Below, one piece after another: positions 26,403 through 39,844 of a DNA stretch of 64,000 bases (position 1 is its first letter; each line of letters starts with the position of its first letter). The position numbers and the translations under genes were made by a program. The stretch comes from Paramecium tetraurelia. Its lineage: Eukaryota; Ciliophora; Oligohymenophorea; Peniculida; Parameciidae. The notes below the pieces were generated by a model that had not been told where the DNA came from, made no database searches, and saw nothing but the letters and a program-made list of their open reading frames with translations. The stretch lies in assembly GCF_000165425.1 (NCBI RefSeq), contig NW_001799178.1, positions 1 through 64,000 of the forward strand, given 5' to 3'.

Positions 26403-27016
26403 CTTTGGTTCCACAACTTGATTTGCTTACATTTTATTTTTAATATTAAAAAATCAATTTTCATTTACTCAATTTTAAGCCAACTTTATAAAAATGCAAA
26501 AACTAACAAAATACAGGCCAAAATCTATTAGACTGATTTTAATTTTGACATATTTTTAAACTCTATAACATAAATAATATTAGAGTTGAGGTATATCTAT
26601 ATTCCTAAAACATGCTTTAAATCATATATATTAATTTTTGTTCGATTCTAAGCAATTGGCAACACATAAGCATTGACAAAATATAATTTTTTCTTAAATA
26701 GATTAATACAAAAATAAATATAATTAAATTTATAATTCTATTATCGATAGTAACAAAAGATAAGTAAAGTATTTTCTTAGCATTAATAGAATTTCTTATT
26801 TAATTTAAATAACAATTATTACTTGGAATGATTGTCAAACCTATTTAATTCTGGTTGTTGATGTATTAAATAAAAAGGAGATAACTAAATTAAACAAAGT
26901 AGAATATAACTTAAATGATCAAATAGAAATAGGATATAATTTAAGTAATTATGTTATTCAGACTTTGATTTAAAAGTAGGTTGAATTTATAGATTTCTTA
27001 TATAAAATCATATTCA
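26403..27016. other. Intergenic, nothing assigned
   Basis: AT-rich. A minus-strand frame from ATG near 26551 (MSKLKSVQQILACILLVFAF) overlaps the 5' end of the SP-RING gene in another phase and ends at TGA. I found no intron that joins it to the gene. Otherwise empty. Confidence 0.45.
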
Positions 27017-28094
27017 TCAAAATAGAGTTTATTGATTGCCAGCCAGTGCTAATCCAAATGTTGATATTTCTTTTCTCTCGGATGTTACAAATCCTAAAGT
27101 GTCTTATCTTTTAATTGTATTAACCTTTTGAATAGGATTAATTTGAGGTTTGACTATTCCTGAATTAACTTTGGCTTAAATATTTTTATAATTGTTTTTT
27201 TCTCTTTTTTATTCGAGTTTCAAAAATCCTTGTCTTATCAATTAATCTGAGTTTTCACTAACCTTTTTTGAGACCTATTATTTTAATCTACTAAGAGTGT
27301 TTTTCCCAAATTACAGAGCTGTAGATCTTCTTAGAAATTATCTCTCGCTTACTTCATTTTCAGTTTAAACTTAGATAAGAATTAAATTATACTCTGTTTA
27401 TTTTCATGACGATTAGCTAACCATGAAAAAGCAACTCCAGCAGTAAATTTAGATTAAATTTTTTCCATTATTTTATTTTCAGCCAAAGTTTCAGTTTCTA
27501 AAGTCTTTATTTATTTTTCTTCTTTGATTTCTCTACTACAGTCCTATGATTATTTGGGCAATTCATCTGAAGTCTTTTGACGTACTATAATAGTTCCTTT
27601 CTTTGATTATTTGGGAGTAGCACTCACTTGTCGTTACTATTTTAATTTTCTGCGGATCACGTTGAATATGGGCTCTAACTTTGCTGCTTTTAATTTTAAT
27701 TAAGCTATCATCATTTCATCCTTTCTTTCTAAAATTTTATCAATTAATTGTATTCTAATTTAATTAAAAAAAAGTAAAACCTCTCATCTGCAGAGTTCAA
27801 GGTTTTTAATGATGCAATGATTTATTTTTTATCATTAAAATCTGATAATGTATTGTAGGCTTCTTAAACTCTCAATTTTTTCAGATTAATCGATTGAGAC
27901 TGATTGGAATCATTTCTTATATGCTAAGTCCTTCTCTCTACTTCAACAACATTTTAATGTCTTTAAAAGTTGATTGTTCTATGAGTAATTGGAGATTAAA
28001 CAATAACTTCTTTTTTAGCTTAACCAAAGAGAGGATCTAATATTTTTTTAGCCGTATAATGAGGTCTGTCTAACATAAGTTTATGGAAGCTCAT
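27017..28094 (-). CDS. Hypothetical charged helical protein
   Basis: Introns at 27755-27780 (26 nt) and 27234-27262 (29 nt) give 340 residues. The composition is basic with predicted helices. A central region (SKFTAGVAFSWLANRHENKQ, FLSKFKLKMKQARDNFQED) is the most fold-like. The C terminus ends GFVTSERKEISTFGLALAGN. There is no signal peptide or membrane segment and I recognise no family. Both introns are supported because the frame resumes with normal composition after each. Confidence 0.7.
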
Positions 28095-29166
28095 AATATT
28101 ATTATAAATAATTGATAAATTTCAATTTAATAATAATCTTCAGTAGTCATTCTAGATTAAACTCTTTAAAACTTTTAACAGATCATTTTTGAAATATCGC
28201 TTAAAATATTTCAATATTGTTATATATATAATAAAATATATTTTAACACTTATATTTAATAAGAAAATTAAAAAAAACCAATCAAATTTATTGCTAATTC
28301 TAAAAATGAATAAATGAGGAGTTCCTTTACAAGATCATGGCTAACAGTATGGAGATTTATTACAATTAAATATTCTATAAGATATAAAAACGAGAAACAT
28401 TAAAGATTAAGTGTAGTAACAGTCAATTATCATTAATTAAGAATCTTTATTCAATCGATTTATTAATAATAGTCCTTTCCTTCTAGGTTTCTTCAGAAAA
28501 ATGGTTGAAAATAATGTACATACTTAAACTGTGGCTGAGTAAATCATTTGATAAATTTATTTAGGAATTCTTTTAGCCCTAATAAATTTTATTAAAACTT
28601 AGAGTAATATCTCAAACTGACCAAGAATCCGAGATGGTTTATCCTGACAATAATTAGAAAAAAATAGTTACATCCCAATTACTTTGAACAACTACTTCCA
28701 AAATTATAATTATTCTAATTTAATCATTTCGAATTAGCTCTACAGTATATTTATTCATGTTGAATCATAATGATTTGGTAATTAATATGTTTCAATTATA
28801 AATTACAGATAGTTATGATTGATTCGGTTGGAACAATTTAAAATATCATTCAATCCATAAGCTAGAAATAAAGTCGAATTAAAAATGATTTGTTAGCATT
28901 TAATTTTCATATAATATTCCTTTATGACTGTGATATTAATTGTTTAATTTGATATAAATGCCATATGGCAACAGTTTAAAACAAGCAATAACTGCTTAAT
29001 TATTTAATATAGATATAATTTGATAAGATAATAGGGCTGGTTAATATTTGATTAGAATAAACCGAATTGATTTGATTGAAAAAGCAAGTAGTAAATTGGT
29101 CTTATTATTACTAAAGTGCGATTATATTAGAATGCAAAACGAATTAGAATTAATAAATATAATATT
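28095..29166 (+). pseudogene. Degraded or unresolved coding region
   Basis: Several stretches look protein-coding on the plus strand: GVPLQDHGQQYGDLLQ near 28320, NPRWFILTIIRKKQLHPNYF near 28620, MIDSVGTIQNIIQSI near 28820 and INRIDLIEKASSKLVLLLLK near 29060. One 26-nt intron (about 28532-28557) joins the first two cleanly. The others are separated by in-frame TGA (the first right after ATG-AAT-AAA, another near 28760) and by phase changes I could not explain with introns. It may be the decayed 5' half of the next gene or a separate dead gene. The first 200 bases hold nothing. Confidence 0.4.
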
Positions 29167-30473
29167 ATGATCAATAAATTTATGGGGTTATTCAAAAGTA
29201 GACCACCATTTTAAAGGAGAGTGGCAAATTCATCTCTGCTAAGCCAATCTGATGATATTTTATTGGATGATCTATTACTTCTAATTTCTTGCTTTGAGAA
29301 TAATCATTCAGAGTTTATAACAAAAGCACCGTCGTATTACATAGAACAGTATTTCTAGTTAACTTGTGAATAGTATCAAAATACATAAAAGTTTATAGGG
29401 AATTTGCTAACTCTTACATAATTAGGAATAAAGTTCTTTTGACTTGCCACTTAATGCTGCATGAATTCTAATTAGGTATTGATTTTGCGGATCACTTTCT
29501 GAATTAGAAGTTTTTAATTCTGATGAATAGGTAGTCACCGAGTCTTGTTAAAACAAATCATTAAAAATAGGAATGGTTATCTGCAAATATTTAGTTAAGC
29601 TATTTTTAATATTTACAAAAACTTGCTGTTAATATCTAAGTGTTTCATGCATGCAAAGTGTAGTAGTATCCATTGTTTTAGGAAGGATAAAAGTTTATAG
29701 ATATCCAGACAAAATTACTGTGGTTATTTAAGATAAGCAATTTGGTACATGAATTATTTATAGAAACAGGTGAATAGTGGTTTGGGATAGATGGAGACAT
29801 TCAAATCTGCATTATAAATGGTGCCTGAAGATATGTTGCTAAAGGAGATAGTGTTGGTGTACTGGTCAGACATAATTGTGTTTTACAATTTCTTAAGCAA
29901 AGAGGTATTACTGTATGGGAACTTTAGATTTTGCAATTGTTGGACTATTATAGACATTTGGCTACTCATATTAGTTTGTAGTTTTACGAATTATATTTAT
30001 AATTATTCCAAATAAGAAATTCTATATCAGATTTATATAAACATCGGAAGCATTTCGATCGAGATAATGTTATTAAGCAACCCAAATGGTTTGATGTAAA
30101 CAAGCCAGTTCATCAGTAAATTGAGGAATTTATGTTGAAATAAAAATTAAACATGGGTAATCACACTGACAGAGCTCTACAAAGACCGCAGATGTCAAGT
30201 AGAGGTTCTAAATCATAGATCGCTTTTGATGCAAAAATGGATTCAACAAAATTCTCCAGAAAAGAAAATACAGTCAAAACACATAGGGCTGGCAGGTAGG
30301 GAGAGAGCGATGGAGATGACGAGGACTTTGAAGAATTGAAATTAATACTCCAAAATTCAAATATGCAGTCTAAATTAGCCAAAAAGAAATAATAGCAAAA
30401 ACAAATGGATTCTCTGGTGTCTTTCTAAAAGCAATCTCGAGAAGAGGGCACTGATTTACCTAAAGGCGATTGA
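29167..30473 (+). CDS. Hypothetical protein with acidic C-terminal segment
   Basis: Introns at 29391-29425 (35 nt) and 29821-29844 (24 nt) give 415 residues. The N-terminal 280 residues are hydrophobic-helical (LLDDLLLLISCFENN; ILQLLDYYRHLATHISLQFY). The last 120 are polar, with GESDGDDEDFEEL followed by a Lys/Gln-rich run. There is no signal peptide. I do not recognise the family. PSF2 starts 52 bp downstream in the same direction. The start could lie farther left if the damaged region upstream belongs to it. Confidence 0.6.
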
Positions 30474-30525
30474 ATGAGAGATTGGTTGTAATAATAATTA
30501 ATGTTTTTATAAAATTAATTTAATA

Positions 30526-31099
30526 ATGTAATCAGGATATATTAATGCAGAAATGAGTGATTTCATAATTTAGCATACAACCTTCATTAATATTTAACCG
30601 AATTTTGATTTGGATAAGCTTCAATTCATTTCTGTAATATCCAAAATGATTAATTAAGGGATATTTTGGACCATTTAAAATTAATTAAATTGTAGAGGTT
30701 CCATTATGGGTGGCAATTGAATTGAAGAAAAAGAATAAATGCAGAGTAATACCTCCTGAATGGTTATCTATTGAAAGGTTGTAATAAAAACTTGATGAGG
30801 AAACCATTAATGAGTCGGAATTGGCAAGGATGGAATTATATTATTTTGAGATTTCTTCGATTTTGTTCTCTTATTGCAGAGATGATATCAAGGATGATGA
30901 TAAAATCAAATTATTGTTGGAGGACATCAAGACAAGAAGAGAAAGTAAAATTTAGAAGAAAATAGAGGAATTTATTGCAAGAGGGTCTGAGGCTCTAAAA
31001 ATAAATAACTTAAATCAACATGAAAGAAATAAAATTTACTCTAATTTTTATGGAGATTTAAAAAAATTGAGGTAATTGAAATTACTAGCAGAGAATTGA
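30526..31099 (+). CDS. PSF2: GINS complex subunit PSF2
   Basis: A 25-nt intron (30634-30658) gives 182 residues, the normal PSF2 length. Conserved blocks are easy to see: [20 protein letters not shown] followed by [20 protein letters not shown], then the central [17 protein letters not shown] and the C-terminal helix LKKLRQLKLLAEN. GINS (PSF1-3, SLD5) joins CDC45 and MCM2-7 to form the replicative helicase in the nucleus. A second Met ten residues in (MSDFII) aligns with the family start about as well. The next gene, DBF4-like, begins 33 bp after the stop. Confidence 0.93.
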
Positions 31100-31132
31100 G
31101 AATATTTATATATTAAATTTATTGAAAATTAA

Positions 31133-32385
31133 ATGATTCATTCCTTAAAACCAAAGAAGAGATGCTAATCGATTTGTTATGAACATTAGTTCATTTTGAT
31201 ACCAAAATCTAGTGAATGTTGGATTAAGTCATAGATCACTCTTGATTATTGTCCTGTTTATAATGAGTACATATATTACATTACAAAAGATTCACCGGAT
31301 AGTTTGAAAACATAGTTCCTATTCTGAATTGCGATAGATAACCCGGACTCCCTACATTCATCCTAGAATATGATAGAACTCAATATTAATTCAATCTAGA
31401 GAGATATTAATAAGAACATCAATTGAAAATTGAGGAATAGAGAGTCAAGAAGACCAAAATGGTATTTAATTATTGTATCATATTTAAGTTAGTTCCAAAG
31501 CCTGGCAAAAAACATAGGTATTGTGGAGTCTGCAAAAAAAATTATGAAGAATATTTAGATGTATGTTGACTTTTTATCTTAGTTTAGCATATCCAATCCT
31601 AGGAGCATATAAATAATTTTAACAACTACAGAAGTGTTAATTTGATAAGAACTTTGATTCAGGGATTTTAGAATGTCATTAATCACGAATTCTCAGATTA
31701 AAAATAATCCAGCATCTTGTTTTGCGATTCAAATACCAAAATTCCCATGAATAAAGAGAATTTTGTTGCTTACTTTGATCAAGAAAGAATTGGAGTTCGA
31801 TTCCAAAAGCAATAGATTAAGGACATTCCTATGCTTGAATATAAAATTCCAAGTTCTAAAAGGGGAAGACCAGCCAAAACCAAATAGAAGAAAGAAACCA
31901 TTAAGAAAGCCAAGGTTCAAGAAGATATTCCAATCATCCCCCATTACTAACCTAATACGTATTTGGACTATTATTATTTATAATAATAATACATGTAGGC
32001 CTAGTAACAAATTTAAAATCAACAACAGTAATACTTATGCTATCCATAGCCTCAATAGTAGTACTTCAGAGACTGTATAAATTATTTTTATATTTTAGAG
32101 ATGCAGTATTTTAATTAAAATGCCTAATTGGATTTATAGTTTTATTAAAGCTTAATGTAATAGCAACAACATTTCTTATAATTAAAAGAAATAGAAGAAC
32201 GAAGAGAATACTCTGATCGTTCTTCTCTATGGTAAAAATTGATATAATTAACAAATTACTAATAACCGACTCAAAATGAAATAGTTTAACTCTTGCATAC
32301 CATCATAGAGTAATACGAATGTAATCCTCGTAACAATCAAAATCAAAATCTAAATCATAATAACAATGATTAGTAATTTTAATGA
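31133..32385 (+). CDS. DBF4: DBF4-like regulatory subunit of CDC7 kinase
   Basis: Four introns (31267-31289, 31462-31488, 31561-31587, 32075-32098) give 383 residues. The key feature is a DBF4-type zinc finger at about residues 112-137: RYCGVCKKNYEEYLD joined across intron 3 to HIQSQEHINNF, i.e. C-x2-C-x9-H-x5-H. Upstream, LPTFILEYDRTQY fits motif M, which touches CDC7. Then come KRGRPAKTK and a Gln-rich tail. No clear BRCT-like motif N is visible, and the protein is shorter than most DBF4s. DBF4-CDC7 phosphorylates MCM to fire origins. The finger and motif M together make the call good. Confidence 0.85.
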
Positions 32386-32655
32386 TTCTATTAATTTTAA
32401 TTGTTTGTTTTGTTTTTCATTTAATTGAATTTCAAATTAAATTACAAAAACAGTATTATTTATATTAATAATCAATCATCTCATAATTATATATAATATT
32501 GCTAGCGAATCCTATCGATAACAATGTGAAACCCATCTGATTCTGACTTAAAATTATTAAATCTATATATCGCCAAATGCAGAGTTAATTTTATTATTTT
32601 TGATCACTAACTAATATTAAATAGAAGTTGCATATTTAATTATTAAAAAATAAAA

Positions 32656-33495
32656 ATGTAGAAAACACAATTGGTGACTTTCTTGTAAAATGGGTCCAAT
32701 TATTATCCTTTTGGAGATAAACCAAATAACAGTTATTCACCAGAAGGAAAGTTTAAACCATTTATTTGTGAAAGAAATTAAGTCGGAAAACTTGTTAATA
32801 ATGAAAGTTATAACTTTTCATCAGTAAGAAAAAATACAAAACAAAGAACCAGCGAGTAAATAAATTAGATAGAAGCCGATACAATAATGAAACAGAAATT
32901 TCGTACAGAATTAGAATCTCCTAAATATGATCCAAATACTAAATATGTCACCTTGATACTAGCTGGATTGAATGCTGAAGACTTCTAAAAGCCAATTGAT
33001 ATTAAATCATACACTCTTAATCATAACTAAGTAGAAAGAGGTTAATTGATGAAAAAACAGTAAAAAGGACTTAATCATAAGCATTAATTAATCAGTCGAA
33101 GTACAAAAACTTTGACATCTTAGATTCCAGCTATTGGAATTTATGATCCTCTGCCTTTAATTAAGCACTTACCAAATATTTAGATTAAATCTAAGTCTAT
33201 TTAGAAATTACCAGAAGTTTGGGAAAGAAATAATTCAGTCTCAACACCAAAATAAGGTTTAAAACACTGTAAATCAGAAATGATGTTTGCAAAATAGATT
33301 GCTTAAATTAACAGAGAAGTTGAATAATAAATGAAAAGAAATCCTAATCAAAAGTTCGCAGTTTAACAATTCGACATAAATGAAAATATGAATTTGGAAG
33401 AAGCTGAACAAATGAGAAACAGAATGAAATAATATTTTCAAAGCGTTAAAGACAGCCTAACTAAAATAAAAAATTTAATAAATGTGAAGAGATGA
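32656..33495 (+). CDS. Hypothetical protein
   Basis: A single uninterrupted frame of 279 residues, unusual here for having no intron. It is polar with short proline/tyrosine motifs (YYPFGDKPNNSYSP; ESPKYDPNTKY; GIYDPLP) that faintly recall microtubule-associated SHIPPO-type repeats. A helical C terminus (EEAEQMRNRMKQYFQSV) follows. There is no membrane segment. The motif resemblance is weak. Confidence 0.75.
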
Positions 33496-33700
33496 GAACT
33501 TCAAGTATTAATTTATTGCTATCTCTATATTTATTCATAATTTAGATTAAATAATTATCATAATTCTAATAATTCGAAAAAAGATATTTCTTTTACAAAT
33601 TACGTTATAAAAATTTACAATAAAGTCTGAATCAACAACAGTCTTATTTTAATTTTAGAGCATCGAAGTTTACTTAATTCTTTAATTGTATCTTTTAGTT

Positions 33701-34393
33701 ATGGCATTTCTTGCAGATTTGTTGAATTTTCAGACTACATAAAATGATTTGAATTTCTTTAAATTTAATTGTTGTTGAACATGTGATTTCCTAGGCCTTT
33801 ATACTTTATTTAAACTTTATTCTAATTATCAATAATTTTAAACTCTTTTATTATAGTTGCATAATTTCACTATTATTATGAGAGATTAATTGCTGTTATA
33901 TATGAATATCAAGTATGTTGTATGGAATGATTTCACATCTAATTGTAAATTTATAATTCTTCCATCTTATAATATGTTTTTTAATTTAAATATCCTTTCT
34001 TATTATTCATTTAATTAATTTAATGATTAATTTAGTAAGCATCTCGCTTTTAAGTTCAAGTGGGATACTTTTCTAAATATTTATTTTTACAATTTATTCA
34101 TAAAGGTTGACCTTTTGGTAGATATTATTAATATATAAAATATACAAAAATCATTTGAAGTGTGGTAGTTCACTAAAAATACAAATATTTATTTAATCAA
34201 ATTATCCCTATTTTATGTGTTGAATCTCTAGTCGTTGTGTACTTATCAAGATTTTCAATGCTCTTTAGAAGAGTAAAAGAACGTGAAGCCAATATATGTA
34301 TATAGTAATAATTAAATAGAAAAATCAAATGTAATCACAATGAACCATACTATTATTACTGCTATTTAACTCCTTAGATATCTCTAATTTTGA
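33701..34393 (+). CDS. Hypothetical protein
   Basis: A 24-nt intron (33771-33794) gives 222 residues. The protein is rich in Phe, Leu, Asn and Tyr, e.g. KWDTFLNIYFYNLFIKVDLL, without a clean membrane helix. The long TGA-free frame across 600 bases and the good splice site argue for a gene. I recognise no family. Confidence 0.55.
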
Positions 34394-34611
34394 AGTGCCT
34401 GACTAATTTCTTTTTTCCAAACAAAGAAATGGTTATAATATACTATTAGGAATACTAAATAATATTATTATATTAATTAAAAATTGGCTAAAATTATAAG
34501 GAGCCTAATAATTGTATATAAATTGTTCTAGATTCATTTAAATGTCTTACGTGTATAGAGTTTTAGATTTAAACTGAAATTAATTAAATTTAATATTATC
34601 ATTACTTTTAT

Positions 34612-36176
34612 ATGTAATCTGAGAGAGAAGAGTTTGTAGACGAGCTAACCTAATTGAAAATAGAGAGATCGAAAAGAAGACAAAGGAAAGAATGGGAATT
34701 GAAAATGATGGGAAAATGCATCAGTTGGTTGATTTATGCATACGCAGCAGGGATAATAACAACGGGATTGAACTATTTAATGGTAATAAAAGCCATCGAA
34801 CTATTAGTTAGATAAAAGTTATAAATATGAAGGAATTGTTGAGGATAGCTGTTCTGACTTTAAAACACTCAAATCAGTGAATGACTAAATATTCCCTCTC
34901 TTAGATGAATTGACTGTAAAATTAAAGAATTGAAATTATAGTACAAAAAATATTTTAAGATCTTCAGAGTGAACTTAGAAAATGATTGTCCATTTTCAAT
35001 AGGTGAATATATTTGCACAAGTAAAAAATGTGTGATATGTACTTGCAACACATCTGAAGTAAAGAACAGATTAATGTATTCTAGATTCCTTCAAATTGGT
35101 TATCTCCAGCATCATCGCCTATTAAATAACCAAAGGACAATTTTGCATTCTGGGATTCCGAGAGATACCTATGTAATTCCGTAAATGATGTGTAGCTCCT
35201 TCTGAATGGATATGGCATGTTGAGGATATCGAAAATGACAAGGGAGTTTACGTGGACTTAAAACTAAATCCCGAGGCTTTCACAGGATACCAAGGTCAAC
35301 ATATTTGGGATGTGATATACCGGGAAAATTGTTATTAAGGTTCTTTGAATGAAATGTGTAAGGAGAAGAGAGCTTTAAATAAATTGGTTCAAGGTTTGCA
35401 TACTTCAATCTCAACTCAATTGAGTGAATTCTATGTGGATTTATCGACCAACAAAACCTATCCAAATTATCCAATGTATTTTGAAAGAGTGGGCAACCAT
35501 CCTGAAAGAATCCGAAATCTGTTCTTTTTATATTCGGTTCTTTTGAGGGCAGTGCAATTGGCAACACCAGGGATCCAAAAACACGAAATAAATTCAATGT
35601 CGTTTGATGAAGATACTAGATCCCAATATTTATTGAATAATATCTTAAACTTAGGAAACAGTTAATGTTCCAAGGCTTTTGATGAATAATAGTTCTTCAA
35701 TTAAATAACCTTTGTAATTTATTAAGCATAAATATTGTTAGGAGTAAAAGAAAGATTATCAAAGATATATTCACAACATAAGTAGAATTATGGATTGTGT
35801 GGAATGTCAAAAATGTAGAGTATTTGGAAAGATGCAAACATATGGATTGGGAACAGCATTAAAGATTCTGTTCTCTGAATCTCCAAGTGAATTTTCAGGG
35901 AAGTTGAAAAGAAATGAATTGGTTGCTCTAATCAATACATTTGGGAAGGTGTCAAGTTCTGTAAAATCAATCGATTTAATGTTTGAAAGAAGGACTAGAT
36001 TCAATTACAATCTGATCGTTACAATCGGTATTGTTGGAGGAGTCTTCATTATATTCATGGTGGCAATCAGAAAAATCTACTAAGAAATGGACAAAAAAAT
36101 ATAAAACATGTTCAAAGGAATGCCTAGTGACAATCATCAACAACCTAGTAAAAACAATAAGAGCAAACGGGATTGA
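34612..36176 (+). CDS. ERO1: ERO1 endoplasmic-reticulum oxidoreductin
   Basis: Five introns (34783-34807, 34916-34941, 35059-35084, 35173-35195, 35714-35741) give 478 residues. ERO1 hallmarks: [17 protein letters not shown] with CTC, the FAD-region motif [18 protein letters not shown], the block [20 protein letters not shown], and the catalytic MDCVECQKC (C-x2-C-x2-C, near residues 352-359) followed by [23 protein letters not shown]1 reoxidises protein disulfide isomerase in the ER lumen. A hydrophobic N-terminal segment ([17 protein letters not shown]) works as signal anchor. A second membrane segment near the C terminus ([19 protein letters not shown]) would place a short basic tail in the cytosol. 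The stop is 53 bp from the eS10 stop. Confidence 0.95.
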
Positions 36177-36229
36177 ATTAAAACATAGATAGACATATAT
36201 ATATATTGTACCATTTTTATATATCAATT

Positions 36230-36693
36230 TCATTCTTATTGTTATGCTGTTTCGGTTCCTTCTGCTCTTCTTGGGCCTCTATTGCCACCTCTTCCGAAGG
36301 GCTTGTTTCCTCTGGGACCTCTTCTTTATTCAGGAACATCGTCTTCAAACTTTTTATCGGCTTTCTTGAAAGTGGCTGGGATTACATCTTCGACAATGCC
36401 TTTTACGATAGATGATTCTCATATACCCAATTTGTCTCTAACGTATTTAACACCTTCAGCCTTAAGGTAATAATAGTAGTATTGCCATGAGAATACCAAA
36501 TCAACAAGCTTTTTGTCTCTCAAGCTTCTCAAAAGCATCCAAACTTCCAAGTTCTTCACTCCTGTTTCTGCATGGAGTGGAAGAGCCATGTCCTTGAATT
36601 GTTATGAAAATATACCTTCTTGATAACAATAACACCTTCCAATAACAAATATTCATAGACCTTTCTTCTGTCTTATCTCTTTACTTGAACCAT
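36230..36693 (-). CDS. RPS10: Ribosomal protein eS10
   Basis: Two introns (36593-36615, 23 nt; 36400-36426, 27 nt, the latter containing an in-frame TGA) give 137 residues. The eS10 winged-helix core is clear: VYEYLLLEGVIVIKKD, then NLEVWMLLRSLRDKKLVDL and FSWQYYYYYLKAEGVKYVR, followed by DVIPATFKK. The C terminus is Arg/Gly-rich (RGPRGNKPFGRGG) as in other eukaryotes. It binds the small subunit near the mRNA entry. It shares a 59-bp spacer with the divergent fumarase gene. Confidence 0.94.
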
Positions 36694-36752
36694 GTAAAAT
36701 AATGGATTTGATTTATTTTAAATTTTAAAATAAAATAAGCAAATCCACAATA
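36694..36752. promoter_or_regulatory. 59-bp bidirectional promoter between eS10 and fumarase
   Basis: The entire space between two divergent start codons is 59 bp and very AT-rich. It must hold both core promoters and both 5' leaders. I see no named element. Confidence 0.5.
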
Positions 36753-38305
<1,553 letters not shown>

Positions 38306-38382
38306 TATAATTATAAATTTAATATACATGAAAAAATATTTAAAAGGGTATTTTGAAATACGTAATTAATTAATTAACATAC

Positions 38383-39800
38383 ATGGAAAATAGAAGCAAA
38401 AGTGAGGCTAAGAAGGATAAAAGAAGAAAAAGAAGTAGAAGTAGATCCTAAAAAAAGGAGAAAGCATAATAAAAAAGTAAGAAATCTAAAGAAAGAAAGT
38501 CAAAAGAAAGAAAAAAGTAAGAGAAAAAACCAGAAAACAAGTCGATTAAAGAAAAAGAAGTTAAAGTTGAGGTACAAAAAAAGGTTGGAGAAAACGAAAC
38601 GAAAGAAGTATTAAAATAAAATAGATTTTAGTAACGAAACTCACGATTAAAAAAGGAGAGGAGAAACAGATCTAGATCTAATTCTGCTGTTAAACATTAC
38701 TAAAAGTAAATCTTAGCTAACAATCCTGCTTCTAAATAGAGTAAATTTTTATTTAAATTAATTATAGATGCCCTAGGCTATGACAAATAGGATAAATTTT
38801 GGAATGGTTTCACTTGGGTACCTAAAACAAATTTGCATGACAAGGTTAGAGATGATAAGGAGAAAGTAATGTCATTGACTAGTGGAATGAGAAGAATTTA
38901 AATTTGCAACATTCCTACAGGCTTGACTAATCGAGATCTTTATGCCGAACTGAGTAGATTTATGAATAGAAATTACTTAAACGATGTTGGCAATGCCAAA
39001 CCAATCTTATATTGCCATTTGAATGAAAAAGACAGAACCTGCACAATAGAGTTATCTTCTGTTGAAGAAGCCAATAGGATGCTAAAATTAGAGGATATCA
39101 AGTTATTGGATGAATCTTGTAAGATCTTTCGTCTTGGTGATAGCTTATATGGTATAAAATTCTATTATCATTTAGGTCAATCTGTGAATTCGTCATAGTT
39201 AGTCTAGTAAGCGCATAACATGGCCTAGGCGTAAGCTGCTGCCTATCTAGCATTAAAGTCACTTGGATATGCCAGGGGATAGAGGGAAGATGATGAAATT
39301 CTGGCTTAGACAGGTATCCCATCCAGGATTATAAAGGTTGGAAATTTTTTAAATGCTGCTATGGCAATAAATTTAAATAGAAATGAATGGAATGAAATGA
39401 GAGATGATTTATTAGAAGGATTTTCATAATGCAATTAATTTGAAGATGACTTCTTTGTTAGACCATTTCAAGCTGGTTTAGGAGGTATTTGTATTTTTTA
39501 TAACATTTAGCTGAGGCAGGTTCCCTATTTATTGTGTATTCAACTATTGAGGACGCATAAAAGATTGTGATATCAATGTATGGTAGAACTTATAATTAAA
39601 GGGCTCTAAAGATTATATTCATTAATGAATAAACTTATATTAGAAGTTATATTCCATTAAAATTGAAATAGCAGCCAGAAACAGAGGATATGTTAAATAG
39701 AGAATAGGATAAATATGATGACGAAGACTTTGAAGAAGAAGAAGAGTATTTAGATAAGATAGAGAATGGGTAAATTGTCGAGAATATTAATAAAAGTTGA
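38383..39800 (+). CDS. U2AF large subunit-like splicing factor
   Basis: A 26-nt intron (39485-39510) gives 463 residues. The N terminus is Arg/Ser/Lys-rich (KDKRRKRSRSRS). An RRM follows (RRIQICNIPTGLTNRDLYAE, with LEDIKLLDESCKIFRLGD as its end). The C-terminal RRM resembles a U2AF homology motif: RIIKVGNFLNAA, LLEGFSQCNQFEDDFFVRP, AGSLFIVYSTIEDAQK, ending SMYGRTYNQRALKI. A strongly acidic tail (DDEDFEEEEE) ends the protein. U2AF65 recognises the 3' splice site. The middle RRM2 is poorly conserved. Other UHM proteins (e.g. PUF60) remain possible. Confidence 0.8.
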
Positions 39801-39844
39801 GATAATTTGTTTTTTTAATATTTTGTTTGGAATAAATTGAATTA

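Noticed and set aside
35280-35597. 105-codon minus-strand frame
   Set aside because: Opposite strand of the conserved ERO1 exon; the plus strand carries the family motifs.
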